Numbered from the stretch's first letter, positions 8,198 to 15,536 are shown. The stretch is 21,340 nt of DNA from an uncultured Bacteroides sp. (GCA_958477465.1 CAUEFX010000072.1:1-21340), one strand, 5' to 3'. Numbers and translations: made by a program. The notes: generated from the sequence alone by a model not told the origin.

Positions 8198-8593
8198 TCA
8201 AACTATCCATGGAAATTTGAAACAAGCTTCATCAAAAAGAGCATAATCTGCATTTCCATTAACGGCAAATGTTTTTATCATTCGGGCATCTTGCATCAGT
8301 TCTTTAGCCAGCATTATTGTAGAACCGGTTTTAATACGGTCATCCACCAAAAGGATACGCTTATCTTTAAAATCGAAATCAATGGGTGCCAAAAGTCTCG
8401 GCCGATCATATTTGGGATGCTGATACTCATCCCGCAAGTTGATCTTCAATAAATGAACCTCTTTTTGCAGACGTTGGTTGATGATACCTGCCGGCACAAT
8501 CCCGCCATTGGCTATGGCCACAATGATATCGAATTCATCTTTAAAAGTGATGGAACGAAAACGCTCCATCACTTCGTCAAAAGTTCTCGCCAT
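8198..8593 (-). CDS. Phosphoribosyltransferase domain protein
   Basis: A 131-residue type I phosphoribosyltransferase, a compact PRTase fold. The PRPP-binding signature ILLVDDRIKTGST occupies residues 80-92 (acidic pair D84-D85), with the upstream loop AIANGGIVPAG (26-36). It should transfer phosphoribose from PRPP to a base; the hood region (about 45-72) is not close enough to Hpt, Gpt or Apt for me to name the substrate. It lies 5 bases after the ECF S-component-like gene, which suggests that the two act together: import of a base or base-like compound, then trapping as a nucleotide. A small hairpin (8173-8194) follows the stop codon. Confidence 0.85.
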   Translation of the reverse strand: MARTFDEVMERFRSITFKDEFDIIVAIANGGIVPAGIINQRLQKEVHLLKINLRDEYQHPKYDRPRLLAPIDFDFKDKRILLVDDRIKTGSTIMLAKELMQDARMIKTFAVNGNADYALFDEACFKFPWIV

Positions 8594-8598
8594 ATCAG

Positions 8599-9108
8599 TT
8601 ATATTTTAGCAATTCCTCTCAGTAAGGCATAACCGCCGAGCCATTGAAGCAGCATCCCCGGAATCCCCATACGGAAGTCTTGTATAGCTATCCAGAAATC
8701 CTTTTCAATCGCCCACTCAAAAGCCGTACCTATAATCTGATAAGCAAGTATCGCTCCAAGGATGGCAGGCAATGAAACCTTCTTGGCATAGCGGGCAGCC
8801 AATGCAGATGCTCCGGCAAATAATACGGATTTGATGAGAAGAATCGGAAGTGCAGCCGCAGAAGGCATTGCAAATAATAGATGATTGATAACCGGAGATA
8901 ATACAGCAGTCAGCAAACCGACCCGGAAACCATATTTATAAGAGGCTATCAACGTGAAAAAATAGATAGGCAATAAGGTAGGGCCTCCGGCCGGAATCAG
9001 ATGGCATAATTGAGGTAATACAATATTGCCTGCCACAAATAACAAAGCAAACAGGTAGGTTTTCACATTGCTGTAATTTAGTGAATAAAGCTTAGCAGTT
9101 GTTTCCAT
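8599..9108 (-). CDS. ECF transporter S component-like membrane protein
   Basis: A 169-residue integral membrane protein with about five to six hydrophobic segments (roughly 17-36, 42-60, 62-80, 85-106, 112-130, 148-166). Size, topology and the central pattern of short loops with small residues fit the substrate-binding S component of an energy-coupling-factor transporter, or the closely similar DUF6580-type proteins of Bacteroidetes. S components bind vitamins, bases or metals and use shared ATPases encoded elsewhere; no EcfA or EcfT gene is in the window. It is followed after 5 bases by a phosphoribosyltransferase, the best clue to the substrate class. The start at 9108 follows an AT-rich leader with a possible promoter box at 9181-9188. 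Confidence 0.72.
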   Translation of the reverse strand: METTAKLYSLNYSNVKTYLFALLFVAGNIVLPQLCHLIPAGGPTLLPIYFFTLIASYKYGFRVGLLTAVLSPVINHLLFAMPSAAALPILLIKSVLFAGASALAARYAKKVSLPAILGAILAYQIIGTAFEWAIEKDFWIAIQDFRMGIPGMLLQWLGGYALLRGIAKI

Positions 9109-9180
9109 TTTTATTTTTGTTGTTTTGGGTTAATATCGTTGTAAAATGTTTGATTTATATAATATACTCCCATGCCGATA

Positions 9181-9188
9181 CAAAAATA
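9181..9188 (-). promoter_or_regulatory. Putative -7 box (TATTTTTG) for the ECF-S/PRTase operon
   Basis: On the minus strand this reads TATTTTTG, matching TAnnTTTG, 73-80 bases upstream of the membrane-protein start. No TTTG stands at the right distance for the -33 element, so support is modest. Confidence 0.35.
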
Positions 9189-9309
9189 ACAGTTTTTTCT
9201 TTATTTGTATCACCACTGCTCTCAAATCAGTAATAATGGTACATATATCCGTAATCTATATCATAAAAGGTTTTGAAATCAACAGGCTTCTCACATCATT
9301 ATTATCCTT

Positions 9310-10506
9310 CTATGCTTTTTTCAGATTAGGAAGAAACCAGGTGACCAATCCCAGCAGTGGCATGAATGCACAGACGTTGTAGACAGCTTCAATCCCGAAC
9401 TTGTCCGCCATATCTCCCAATACGGCAGAAGCAATGCCGGCTATTCCAAAAGCAAAACCAAAGAACAGTCCGGATATAAGTCCCAATTTGTTAGGGAGTA
9501 ACTCTTGTGCATATAGTAGAATTGCGGGAAAAGCGGAGGAGAGCATCAGACCGACGCAAAAACTGAGTATCACCGTGCCTGTGAGCCCTACGTGCGGCAT
9601 CAGCATGCTAAAAGGAGCCGTACCGAGAATAGATACCCAAATTACATATTTTCGTCCGATCCGATCGCCGATGGGGCCGCCGACCAATGTTCCGATAGCC
9701 GTAGCAACCAGGAACACAAAAAGAAAATACTGGGATTGCTGTACGCTTACCCCAAATTTGTGAATCAGATAGAACGTATAATAACTGCCGAGACTTGCCA
9801 TATAAATGTATTTGGAGAAGATCAGAATAAGCAGGATACTGATGGAAAGCACAGTCTTGTTCATAGACAACGGCATCGCCAAATGCGTTCTCATCGCCGC
9901 CGGAGCATTTTTAATCCGGGCTAAATACCCTTTGTACCATTTGCATACAGGAATCATTACTAAAATAGCAATCAATGACAGAATAGCGAATAAGGAAATG
10001 TGGCTACGCCCGTAGGGAGCCACCAGCAAGGCCACCAACAAGGGTCCCAATGAACCGCCCAGATTTCCACCTACCTGAAACAAGGACTGGGCAAGTCCCC
10101 GTCTGCCACCTGAAGCCAACGAAGTGATACGCGAAGCTTCCGGATGAAGCACAGAAGAACCGACGCCTATCAGGAACACAGAAAAGAGCACCCAATGCAA
10201 ATTGGAAGCAAAAGCAAGGCTCAGCATGCCGGCCATCGTAAAAAGCATTCCTGCCGGAAGCGTCCATGCCACCGGACGCTTGTCAAAAAACAGCCCGAAG
10301 AACGGTTGAAAAACAGAAGCAGACATCTGATAAACCAAGGTGATCAATCCGATTTGGGCAAAACTGAGTTCCAGATCTTCTTTGAACAACGGATAAACTG
10401 CCGTGATGACAGATTGTAACAAATCATTCAGGCAATGAGAGATGCTCAATGCTATAAGTATAGGAAAAGCAATGGAGCTTACGGGGCGTTGCGGATTCTG
10501 TATCAT
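9310..10506 (-). CDS. MFS transporter, fosmidomycin-resistance (Fsr)-like
   Basis: A 398-residue major facilitator with about 12 membrane segments in the inner membrane, probably a drug or metabolite exporter. The N-half reads SHCLNDLLQSVITAVYPLFK followed by SFAQIGLITLVYQ, the pattern of the fosmidomycin-resistance (Fsr) group. GGPIGDRIGRKYV in the second half is the classic MFS loop motif. The open frame extends to 10575, but I chose the ATG at 10506 (MIQNPQRPVSS) because a promoter box lies at 10541-10548, inside the longer version, and the added 23 residues (rich in Cys and hydrophobic residues) do not look like a natural N-terminus. It is divergent from glutamine synthetase; its substrate is not known. 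Confidence 0.88.
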   Translation of the reverse strand: MIQNPQRPVSSIAFPILIALSISHCLNDLLQSVITAVYPLFKEDLELSFAQIGLITLVYQMSASVFQPFFGLFFDKRPVAWTLPAGMLFTMAGMLSLAFASNLHWVLFSVFLIGVGSSVLHPEASRITSLASGGRRGLAQSLFQVGGNLGGSLGPLLVALLVAPYGRSHISLFAILSLIAILVMIPVCKWYKGYLARIKNAPAAMRTHLAMPLSMNKTVLSISILLILIFSKYIYMASLGSYYTFYLIHKFGVSVQQSQYFLFVFLVATAIGTLVGGPIGDRIGRKYVIWVSILGTAPFSMLMPHVGLTGTVILSFCVGLMLSSAFPAILLYAQELLPNKLGLISGLFFGFAFGIAGIASAVLGDMADKFGIEAVYNVCAFMPLLGLVTWFLPNLKKA

Positions 10507-10540
10507 ATTGACAATCTTTTCTTCTTTGGTAAATCGGCTG

Positions 10541-10576
10541 CAAATGTACAAAACACAGATAGTCTGGACGAACAAA
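10541..10576 (-). promoter_or_regulatory. Putative promoter of the MFS gene (TACATTTG, upstream TTTG)
   Basis: Minus strand: TACATTTG at 10548-10541 matches TAnnTTTG, and TTTG at 10576-10573 is a possible -33 element, though the 24-base spacing is a few bases long. It lies 35 bases before the ATG at 10506 and decides the start of that gene. Confidence 0.45.
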
Positions 10577-10721
10577 ACCGCTATTATTTTTCTTCCTCCG
10601 GATCAGGCATATCAGTTCACCCAAACACAAGATACTTTCATATAACATGCTGTGCTGCGATTTCGATCTCATTCCAACGGAACGATGGCTGTGACTTACA
10701 AATAAGATCGATTACCTATAA

Positions 10722-10765
10722 AAGAAGCGTCTCTTGCAAAGCAGAATAGAGAATGACGCTTTCTT
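10722..10765. repeat. Inverted repeat upstream of glutamine synthetase
   Basis: AAGAAGCGTC (10722-10731) pairs with GACGCTTTCTT (10755-10765) with one bulged base, and TCT/AGA can extend the stem inward. It is not downstream of any gene, so it is not an obvious terminator. It could be an operator or part of an untranslated RNA; there is no further evidence. Confidence 0.35.
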
Positions 10766-10879
10766 ATAAATCGAGTTTAAATAGAAGAAAAAAAACGGAG
10801 TAAATGTTATATTACTGATATTTGTATAGTAATTATATTTAATTATTATAGCATTCCGATGTTTTTACTAACTTTTTGT

Positions 10880-10887
10880 TACCTTTG
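10880..10887 (+). promoter_or_regulatory. Putative -7 box (TACCTTTG) of glutamine synthetase
   Basis: TACCTTTG matches the Bacteroides -7 consensus TAnnTTTG exactly and lies 48-55 bases before the ATG at 10935. A T-rich stretch (TGTTTTT, 10860-10866) stands near the -33 position, but an exact TTTG is missing. Confidence 0.5.
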
Positions 10888-10934
10888 GAGAATAAACTCT
10901 CTAACCGTGTATTAATAAAAACAACCAATGTATT

Positions 10935-12437
10935 ATGAATCAAGAATTGTTAATGAACCCACATCCTTTAGTGGCTTTTCTCCAGAAACCAGCTTCCGAA
11001 TTTACGAAAGCAGACATTATCACGTATATTCAGGAAAAAGACATCCGCATGGTCAACTTCATGTATCCGGCTGCGGACGGACGATTGAAAACGCTCAACT
11101 TTGTAATCAACAACATGGCTTATCTGGACGCAATTCTGACTTGCGGAGAGCGTGTAGATGGTTCCAGCCTGTTCCCGTTTATTGAAGCCGACAGTAGTGA
11201 CTTATATGTAATCCCCCGCTTTCGGACAGCTTTTGTCGATCCGTTTGCCGAACTGCCTACCGTGACCCTGCTTTGCTCTTATTTCGATAAAGACGGCAAA
11301 CCATTGGAAAGTTCTCCCGAATACACTTTGCATAAAGCCTGTAAAGCATTTGAAGAGGTGACCGGTATGGAGTTTCAGGCAATGGGCGAATTGGAGTATT
11401 ATATCATATCAGAAGACGAAGATCTGTATACGCCAACCGACCAACGCGGTTATCACGAGTCTATTCCTTATGCCAAGTTCAACGACTTCCGTACAGAATG
11501 TATGAGATACATTGCACAAACAGGCGGACAGGTAAAATATGGTCATTCCGAAGTAGGTAACTTTGTACAAGCTGGCATCAGCTACGAGCAGAATGAGATT
11601 GAATTTCTGCCGTTGCGTGCCGAAGAAGCAGCCGACCAGTTGATGATTGCCAAATGGATCATTCGTAATCTGGCTTATTCTTATGGGCACAACATTACGT
11701 TCGCGCCGAAAGTAGCCAGAGGAAAGGCAGGTTCCGGCCTGCATATCCATGTGCGTATCATGAAAGACGGACAAAACCAGATGCTAAAGGACGGTGTCTT
11801 GTCCGAGACAGCCCGCAAGGCTATTGCCGGCATGATGGATTTAGCGTCTTCCATTACCGCTTTCGGAAATAAGAATCCGATTTCCTATTTCCGGTTAGTG
11901 CCACATCAGGAAGCACCTACCAACATTTGTTGGGGCGACCGCAATCGTTCGGTATTGGTAAGAGTACCGTTGGGATGGGCGACAAAGACCGATATGTGTA
12001 TGCTGGCCAATCCGTTGGAAAGTCCTTCCAATTATGACACCACTCAAAAGCAGACCATAGAAATGCGTTCGCCGGATGGTTCGGCAGATATCTATCAGTT
12101 AATGGCCGGACTGGCCGTAGCCTGCCGTCATGGCTTTGAGATGCAAGATGCACTGGCCGTAGCCGAAAGGACTTATGTGAATGTCAACATACATAATAAG
12201 GGGAATAAGAGTAAACTGAAAACTTTGGGCCAGTTGCCGGACAGCTGCGCCGCATCTGCCGATTGTCTTGAGAAACAACGCTCATTCTTCGAAGAATACA
12301 ATGTATTCAGTCCGGGCATGATAGATGATATCATTGCCAAGTTACGTTCTTATGACGATGCCGGTCTGCGCAGCAATGTTAAAACTGAGTCCATCGAGAT
12401 GGTGACTTTAATCAGAAACTATTTCCATTGCGGATAA
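10935..12437 (+). CDS. glnA: Glutamine synthetase, GSI-type family
   Basis: A 500-residue type I glutamine synthetase family enzyme: ATP, glutamate and ammonia give glutamine in the cytoplasm. An N-terminal beta-grasp domain (about 25-120, with VDGSSLFPFIEADSSD at 74-89) precedes the catalytic domain. Active-site blocks: GELEYY (151-156), QNEIEF (219-224), GSGLHIHV (266-273), the Arg/flexible-loop segment FRLVPHQEAP (319-328, R320 and E326), R336 in WGDRNRS, and EMRSPDGSAD (377-386). Several differ from the common GlnA wording (NGSGMH, VRFPD), and I see no clear adenylylation-tyrosine loop, so control by GlnE-type adenylylation is unlikely. It is the only clear plus-strand gene in the left and centre, is monocistronic, and is followed by a bidirectional terminator. 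A GS-like gamma-glutamyl-amine ligase is the alternative. Confidence 0.9.
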   Translation: MNQELLMNPHPLVAFLQKPASEFTKADIITYIQEKDIRMVNFMYPAADGRLKTLNFVINNMAYLDAILTCGERVDGSSLFPFIEADSSDLYVIPRFRTAFVDPFAELPTVTLLCSYFDKDGKPLESSPEYTLHKACKAFEEVTGMEFQAMGELEYYIISEDEDLYTPTDQRGYHESIPYAKFNDFRTECMRYIAQTGGQVKYGHSEVGNFVQAGISYEQNEIEFLPLRAEEAADQLMIAKWIIRNLAYSYGHNITFAPKVARGKAGSGLHIHVRIMKDGQNQMLKDGVLSETARKAIAGMMDLASSITAFGNKNPISYFRLVPHQEAPTNICWGDRNRSVLVRVPLGWATKTDMCMLANPLESPSNYDTTQKQTIEMRSPDGSADIYQLMAGLAVACRHGFEMQDALAVAERTYVNVNIHNKGNKSKLKTLGQLPDSCAASADCLEKQRSFFEEYNVFSPGMIDDIIAKLRSYDDAGLRSNVKTESIEMVTLIRNYFHCG

Positions 12438-12504
12438 TCAGAATTATCGGTTCCGGTTATTCCGGAATAGCCAAAGATAATGAAAGTATAGACGCCTAAA
12501 TATA

Positions 12505-12550
12505 AAAACCACCTCTGCCAAACAGATTTGCCTGTAGCAGAGGTGGTTTT
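12505..12550. terminator. Bidirectional intrinsic terminator between glnA and the cold-shock gene
   Basis: AAAACCACCTCTGC (12505-12518) and GCAGAGGTGGTTTT (12537-12550) form a perfect 14-bp stem with an 18-base loop. The A and T ends provide a short U-tract in both directions. It lies 67 bases after the glnA stop and 50 bases beyond the stop of the converging cold-shock-domain gene. Confidence 0.82.
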
Positions 12551-12599
12551 ATATAAGAGCGTTGTTTATTCGGCAATGGGCTTTAATCAGAATCTGCAA

Positions 12600-13058
12600 T
12601 TATTTTTCCGGCATCTCTTCAAGGCGGACGTTTACTGCATTCATACCTTTTATGCCACGTTCCAGGTCGAATGTTACAATATCATTTTCGGCAACATCCC
12701 CCACTGTATTATTTATGTGAAAAAAGTACTTTTCTGTGCCCGAAAGATCTTTGACAAACCCGAATCCTTTGGAAGTATTGAAAAATTCGATCCGCCCTCT
12801 CATTATAGTCGGTACTTCTTTCTCTTTTTTAGGAGTTGATATCACAATATCTTCCTGCTTGATTTTTTCTTTTTTGATATTGTCTTCCGGTGGAGTAGAG
12901 GTAATCATACCATTCTCATCGACATAAGCAATCATGTCGTCCAAGCTGTTCGCTTTCGGAACCAATTTCTTTTCTTCTTTTCTTTTTTGTTTCTCAGCCC
13001 GACGAGCAAGCTTCTTTTTCTCATTTTCACGTTTTTCTGTTGTTACGGATTTTGCCAT
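12600..13058 (-). CDS. Cold-shock-domain protein with basic N-terminal extension
   Basis: A 152-residue single-stranded nucleic acid binding protein. The C-terminal cold-shock domain (about residues 85-150) begins RGRIEFFNTSKGFGFV and carries RNP1 KGFGFV (97-102) and RNP2 YFFHI (111-115). The first 35 residues are very rich in Lys, Arg and Glu (probably a charged helix), followed by an acidic linker and a second Lys-rich stretch (62-80). This makes it about twice as long as a minimal Csp. It probably acts as an RNA chaperone; whether it responds to cold is not shown. The likely promoter is about 130 bases upstream, giving a long leader. The gene converges on glnA. Confidence 0.88.
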   Translation of the reverse strand: MAKSVTTEKRENEKKKLARRAEKQKRKEEKKLVPKANSLDDMIAYVDENGMITSTPPEDNIKKEKIKQEDIVISTPKKEKEVPTIMRGRIEFFNTSKGFGFVKDLSGTEKYFFHINNTVGDVAENDIVTFDLERGIKGMNAVNVRLEEMPEK

Positions 13059-13189
13059 ACATTTTTCTGTTTTTACTAATTATTTCAGAGTGGAAGAGGA
13101 GATTACCAAAGAAGAAACTTGTTCTTAATAATTGATATATATAGAAGGAGAAACTATGCGATAGCTGTATCAAAACTCACACTCCAAAG

Positions 13190-13219
13190 CAAAGATACGA
13201 TAAAAAGCGGGAATCGAAA
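13190..13219 (-). promoter_or_regulatory. Putative promoter of the cold-shock-domain gene (TATCTTTG, upstream TTTC)
   Basis: Minus strand: TATCTTTG at 13197-13190 fits TAnnTTTG, and TTTC at 13219-13216 stands 18 bases upstream, close to a -33 TTTG. The distance to the ATG at 13058 implies a leader of about 120-125 bases. Confidence 0.5.
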
Positions 13220-13240
13220 CAGTATATGAAAGAATGTTTT

Positions 13241-13279
13241 AAAAAAGAACAGCCGCCCCAAGATTCACTTGAGGCGGCT
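13241..13279 (-). terminator. Intrinsic terminator of fabD
   Basis: AGCCGCCCCAAG (13251-13262) pairs with CTTGAGGCGGCT (13268-13279) with one mismatch and a 5-base loop. On the minus strand the GC-rich stem is followed by GTTC and then six T (13246-13241). It lies 35 bases after the fabD stop. Confidence 0.85.
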
Positions 13280-13313
13280 TGCCCTGTTTTTATTTGTTCA
13301 ATAAGCAAACAGC

Positions 13314-14201
13314 TTATGCTATACCATGAGCAGAAACGGTAGAGTCTATTTTCTTAATCAATCCTTGAAGTACAGCACCCGGTCCGCATTCAGTGAAATC
13401 CGTAGCGCCATCGGCAATCATGTTCTTTACGGCTTGAGTCCAACGTACGGAAGCAGTCAGCTGGGCCACCAGGTTCTTTTTAATTTCGGCAGGATCGGTA
13501 TGAGGCAAAGCATCTACATTCTGATATATCGGACATTTGGGAGTATGAAACTCCGTGGCATTGATAGCGGCTTCCAGCTCCACTTTTGCAGGGTCCATCA
13601 GCGGAGAGTGGAATGCTCCGCCTACTTTCAACGGAAGAGCACGCTTGGCACCGGCAGCTTTCATCAGTTCGCAAGCCTTTTCGATGCCCGGCATTGAACC
13701 GGAAATAACAATCTGTCCCGGACAGTTGTAATTGGCCGGAACACAAACTTCACCCTCTGCAGAAACTGCTGCACAAATCTCTTCTACCTTTTCATCGGGC
13801 AATGCAATGATGGCAGCCATTGTAGAAGGAGTAGCCTCGCAAGCCTTCTGCATAGCCATAGCACGTGCATAAACCAGCTTCAAGCCGTCCTCGAATGAAA
13901 GGGCACCGGCAGCCACCAATGCAGAGAATTCACCCAGTGAATGACCGGCAGTCATTTCCGGCTTGAAATCATCACCCATACAAAGTGCGGAAATCACCGA
14001 ATGCAAGAATACTGCAGGCTGAGTGACCTTTGTCTGACGAAGATCCTCGTCAGTACCGTTGAACATAATATCTGTAATGCGATATCCGAGAATATCGTTT
14101 GCTTTTTCAAACAATTCTTTTGCTAATGCAGAGTTGTCATACAGGTCTTTACCCATGCCCACAAACTGAGCACCTTGACCGGGAAATACAAATGCTTTCA
14201 T
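13314..14201 (-). CDS. fabD: Malonyl-CoA:ACP transacylase
   Basis: A 295-residue transacylase that loads malonyl from CoA onto acyl carrier protein to supply fatty acid elongation in the cytoplasm. Seen: N-terminal FPGQGAQ (6-12), the nucleophile elbow GHSLGE (86-91, S88), YARAMAMQ with the malonate-carboxylate-binding arginine R113, and GAFHSPLM with the catalytic histidine H198. Length is that of stand-alone FabD, with no polyketide-synthase domains. The start at 14201 (MKAFVFPGQG) is the normal FabD N-terminus and lies 30 bases after a promoter box. The gene stands apart from other fab genes and has its own terminator, so it appears monocistronic. Confidence 0.96.
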   Translation of the reverse strand: MKAFVFPGQGAQFVGMGKDLYDNSALAKELFEKANDILGYRITDIMFNGTDEDLRQTKVTQPAVFLHSVISALCMGDDFKPEMTAGHSLGEFSALVAAGALSFEDGLKLVYARAMAMQKACEATPSTMAAIIALPDEKVEEICAAVSAEGEVCVPANYNCPGQIVISGSMPGIEKACELMKAAGAKRALPLKVGGAFHSPLMDPAKVELEAAINATEFHTPKCPIYQNVDALPHTDPAEIKKNLVAQLTASVRWTQAVKNMIADGATDFTECGPGAVLQGLIKKIDSTVSAHGIA

Positions 14202-14230
14202 ATTTTCGTTCTAAAATTTAAATTTTCGGG

Positions 14231-14264
14231 CAAAGTTACATTTTTTTGTAATACGACAGCACAA
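14231..14264 (-). promoter_or_regulatory. Putative fabD promoter (TAACTTTG)
   Basis: Minus strand: TAACTTTG (14238-14231) matches TAnnTTTG, 30 bases before the fabD ATG. TTGT at 14264-14261 is a weak candidate -33 element at a 22-base spacing. Confidence 0.5.
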
Positions 14265-14302
14265 TATCTGTGATTTTGTGCAACGGCAATCTCTTTTTCC
14301 CG

Positions 14303-15136
14303 TTATCTATCTGTCTTATCATCAATGATCTGTGCTTTTACCGGATTCCAAAAATGACATAATGCCCCGTTCCCATGTCCTGCAACGACCTCTTTTCCGG
14401 TGTTGATAGCTCCGTTGATATACGCTTTCGCTTTCCCCACCGCTTCATTCATTCTGTATCCCAAAGCCAGATAAGTGGCGATGGAAGAGGAGAGGGTACA
14501 CCCCGTACCATGCAGGTTACGGCTCTCTATTTTCTGCCCTTTATAGATGAAAATATTACCATCCATGCACAAAATGTCCTGCATCTCTTCTCCCTGCAAA
14601 TGCCCTCCTTTTATCAGCACGGCAGTATCATAAAGAGTAGAAAGTTCCTGTGCCGTCTGTTGCATTTCTTCTGGGGTGGTTATCGTCTTACCGGTCAGTA
14701 CCTCCACTTCGTCCAGATTGGGAGTGATGAGGCTGACCAGTGGGAAAAGTTCTCTTTTTACAGTTTCAATGGCATTGTCACTCATCAGTTTCCGGCCGCT
14801 GGTAGATACCATTACCGGATCGTATACAATGTGTTTGGGATGGTACTTTCGCAAACAACCGGCGATGGTCCTTACTGTTTCATCGTCACTGATCATACCG
14901 ATCTTAACGGCTTCCGGATACAAATCCTCCATGACGGCCTCGATTTGCCCGCGAATAATTTCGATGGGAACAGTATGTACGGCGTGTACCCCCATCGTAT
15001 TTTGTACGGTCACAGCCGTTATTGCAGATGCCGCATAGCCCCCCAAGGCGGATATGGTTTTAATATCTGCCTGTATACCGGCTCCCCCCGAACAATCGGA
15101 ACCGGCAATGGAAAGAATAACCGGATAATGCTTCAT
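14303..15136 (-). CDS. thiD: Hydroxymethylpyrimidine/phosphomethylpyrimidine kinase
   Basis: A 277-residue ribokinase-fold enzyme that phosphorylates HMP and HMP-phosphate to the pyrophosphate for thiamine synthesis. Seen: SIAGSDCSGGAGIQADIKT (9-27) with the substrate-binding region, DPVMVSTSG (106-114), ITPNLDEVEVLTG (137-149) and the anion-hole motif HGTGCTLSS (209-217, catalytic C213). The open frame reaches 15199, but the ATG at 15136 (MKHYPVILSIAG) fits ThiD N-termini, and a TAnnTTTG box at 15164-15171 lies inside the longer version. No thiamine riboswitch and no other thi gene is nearby, so it probably works in HMP salvage as well as synthesis. It is separated from fabD by 101 bases that include fabD's own promoter. 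Confidence 0.93.
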   Translation of the reverse strand: MKHYPVILSIAGSDCSGGAGIQADIKTISALGGYAASAITAVTVQNTMGVHAVHTVPIEIIRGQIEAVMEDLYPEAVKIGMISDDETVRTIAGCLRKYHPKHIVYDPVMVSTSGRKLMSDNAIETVKRELFPLVSLITPNLDEVEVLTGKTITTPEEMQQTAQELSTLYDTAVLIKGGHLQGEEMQDILCMDGNIFIYKGQKIESRNLHGTGCTLSSSIATYLALGYRMNEAVGKAKAYINGAINTGKEVVAGHGNGALCHFWNPVKAQIIDDKTDR

Positions 15137-15163
15137 ATTCTTCTTTATTATAATTTCTTTGGA

Positions 15164-15171
15164 CAAAAATA
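15164..15171 (-). promoter_or_regulatory. Putative thiD -7 box (TATTTTTG)
   Basis: Minus strand TATTTTTG matches TAnnTTTG, 28-35 bases before the ATG at 15136. It supports that start over the longer open frame. No convincing -33 TTTG was found. Confidence 0.42.
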
Positions 15172-15243
15172 GCATAAATTTCGGAGACGCACGATCCATT
15201 CCGTTTGATTCTTAGATGCCGTTTTGAATTTTTGTAGGATGTC

Positions 15244-15405
15244 TATTTTTGCTCATTCCGGACTTGCTTCAAGACGATTTCGGGCCTGTCACGAACTTCT
15301 TTTGATCTTATCCCGAGCTCATTTCTGGTCTCTTTCAGGCCTATTCCGAGTCTTTTCAGGCTTATTCGGCTCTCTTTCGTGTTCGTTTGTAGCTTCGTCT
15401 TCAAG
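15244..15405. repeat. Degenerate 11-nt tandem repeat array, about 15 units
   Basis: Units follow each other with an 11-base step: for example ATTCCGGACTT (15255), ATTTCGGGCCT (15277), ATCCCGAGCTC (15310), ATTTCTGGTCT (15321), CTTTCAGGCCT (15332) and ATTCCGAGTCT (15343), then two 10-base units (15354, 15364) and CTTTCGTGTTC (15374). The approximate consensus is ATTYCRGGYCT. The middle units are best conserved and the ends decay. It lies between the arginase-family stop and the thiD promoter. The period is not a multiple of three, so the open frames across it are by-products. Its function is unknown. Confidence 0.6.
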
Positions 15406-15406
15406 T

Positions 15407-15436
15407 AGGGCGAACGCTTTTTGATGCGTCCGCCCT
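15407..15436. terminator. Hairpin downstream of the arginase-family gene, possible terminator
   Basis: AGGGCG and ACGC pair with GCGT and CGCCCT around an internal A/C mismatch and an 8-base loop (TTTTTGAT). It is 101 bases after the arginase-family stop. There is no U-run on the minus strand, so termination is only suggested by place and GC-rich stem. Confidence 0.35.
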
Positions 15437-15536
15437 GTTAGAGCTTGTTTAAGATTTCTCCAAGGGTATTTTCAGCTTAAACGTTTTTATCCACTTATTT
15501 TGAGAGAAATATAATATATGTTGTTGAAATCACGTA

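Larger units (their letters stand above)
10507..10934. other. Divergent MFS/glutamine synthetase intergenic region
   Basis: 428 bases between divergent genes. It holds the MFS promoter box (10541-10548), a hairpin-forming inverted repeat (10722-10765), an AT-rich tract and the glutamine synthetase promoter box (10880-10887). Several overlapping short open frames here have no protein-like features or starts behind a promoter. Confidence 0.65.
15137..15536. other. Intergenic region between thiD and the arginase-family gene
   Basis: 400 bases without a credible gene. From low to high coordinate it holds the thiD promoter box (15164-15171), the 11-nt repeat array (15244-15405), a hairpin AGGGCG-A-ACGC / GCGT-C-CGCCCT (15407-15436), and a looser GTTTAAG/CTTAAAC pair (15447-15482) followed on the plus strand by a short T-run. 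Confidence 0.65.

Noticed and set aside
9401..9763. Long plus-strand open frames inside the MFS gene
   Set aside because: They are antisense shadows of a clear 12-helix transporter and have no promoter, start or family features.
10507..10575. N-terminal extension of the MFS protein to an ATG at 10575
   Set aside because: A TAnnTTTG promoter box at 10541-10548 lies inside the extension, and the added residues do not resemble an MFS N-terminus.
14202..14302. Possible fabD-thiD operon
   Set aside because: Although the genes are only 101 bases apart in the same direction, fabD has its own promoter box at 14231-14238, so separate transcription is more likely. Readthrough cannot be excluded.
15137..15199. 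N-terminal extension of ThiD to an ATG at 15199
   Set aside because: The extension contains a likely -7 box (15164-15171), and ThiD proteins normally begin close to the SIAGSDCSGG segment.
15137..15240. A TPP riboswitch upstream of thiD
   Set aside because: I looked for the conserved CUGAGA and related helices on the minus strand before the ATG at 15136 and found none; the leader is too short.
15224..15424. A 66-codon plus-strand open frame in the thiD/arginase intergenic region
   Set aside because: It lies over the 11-nt repeat array; its Ser/Phe/Leu/Arg-rich sequence follows from the repeat, and the period is not a multiple of three.
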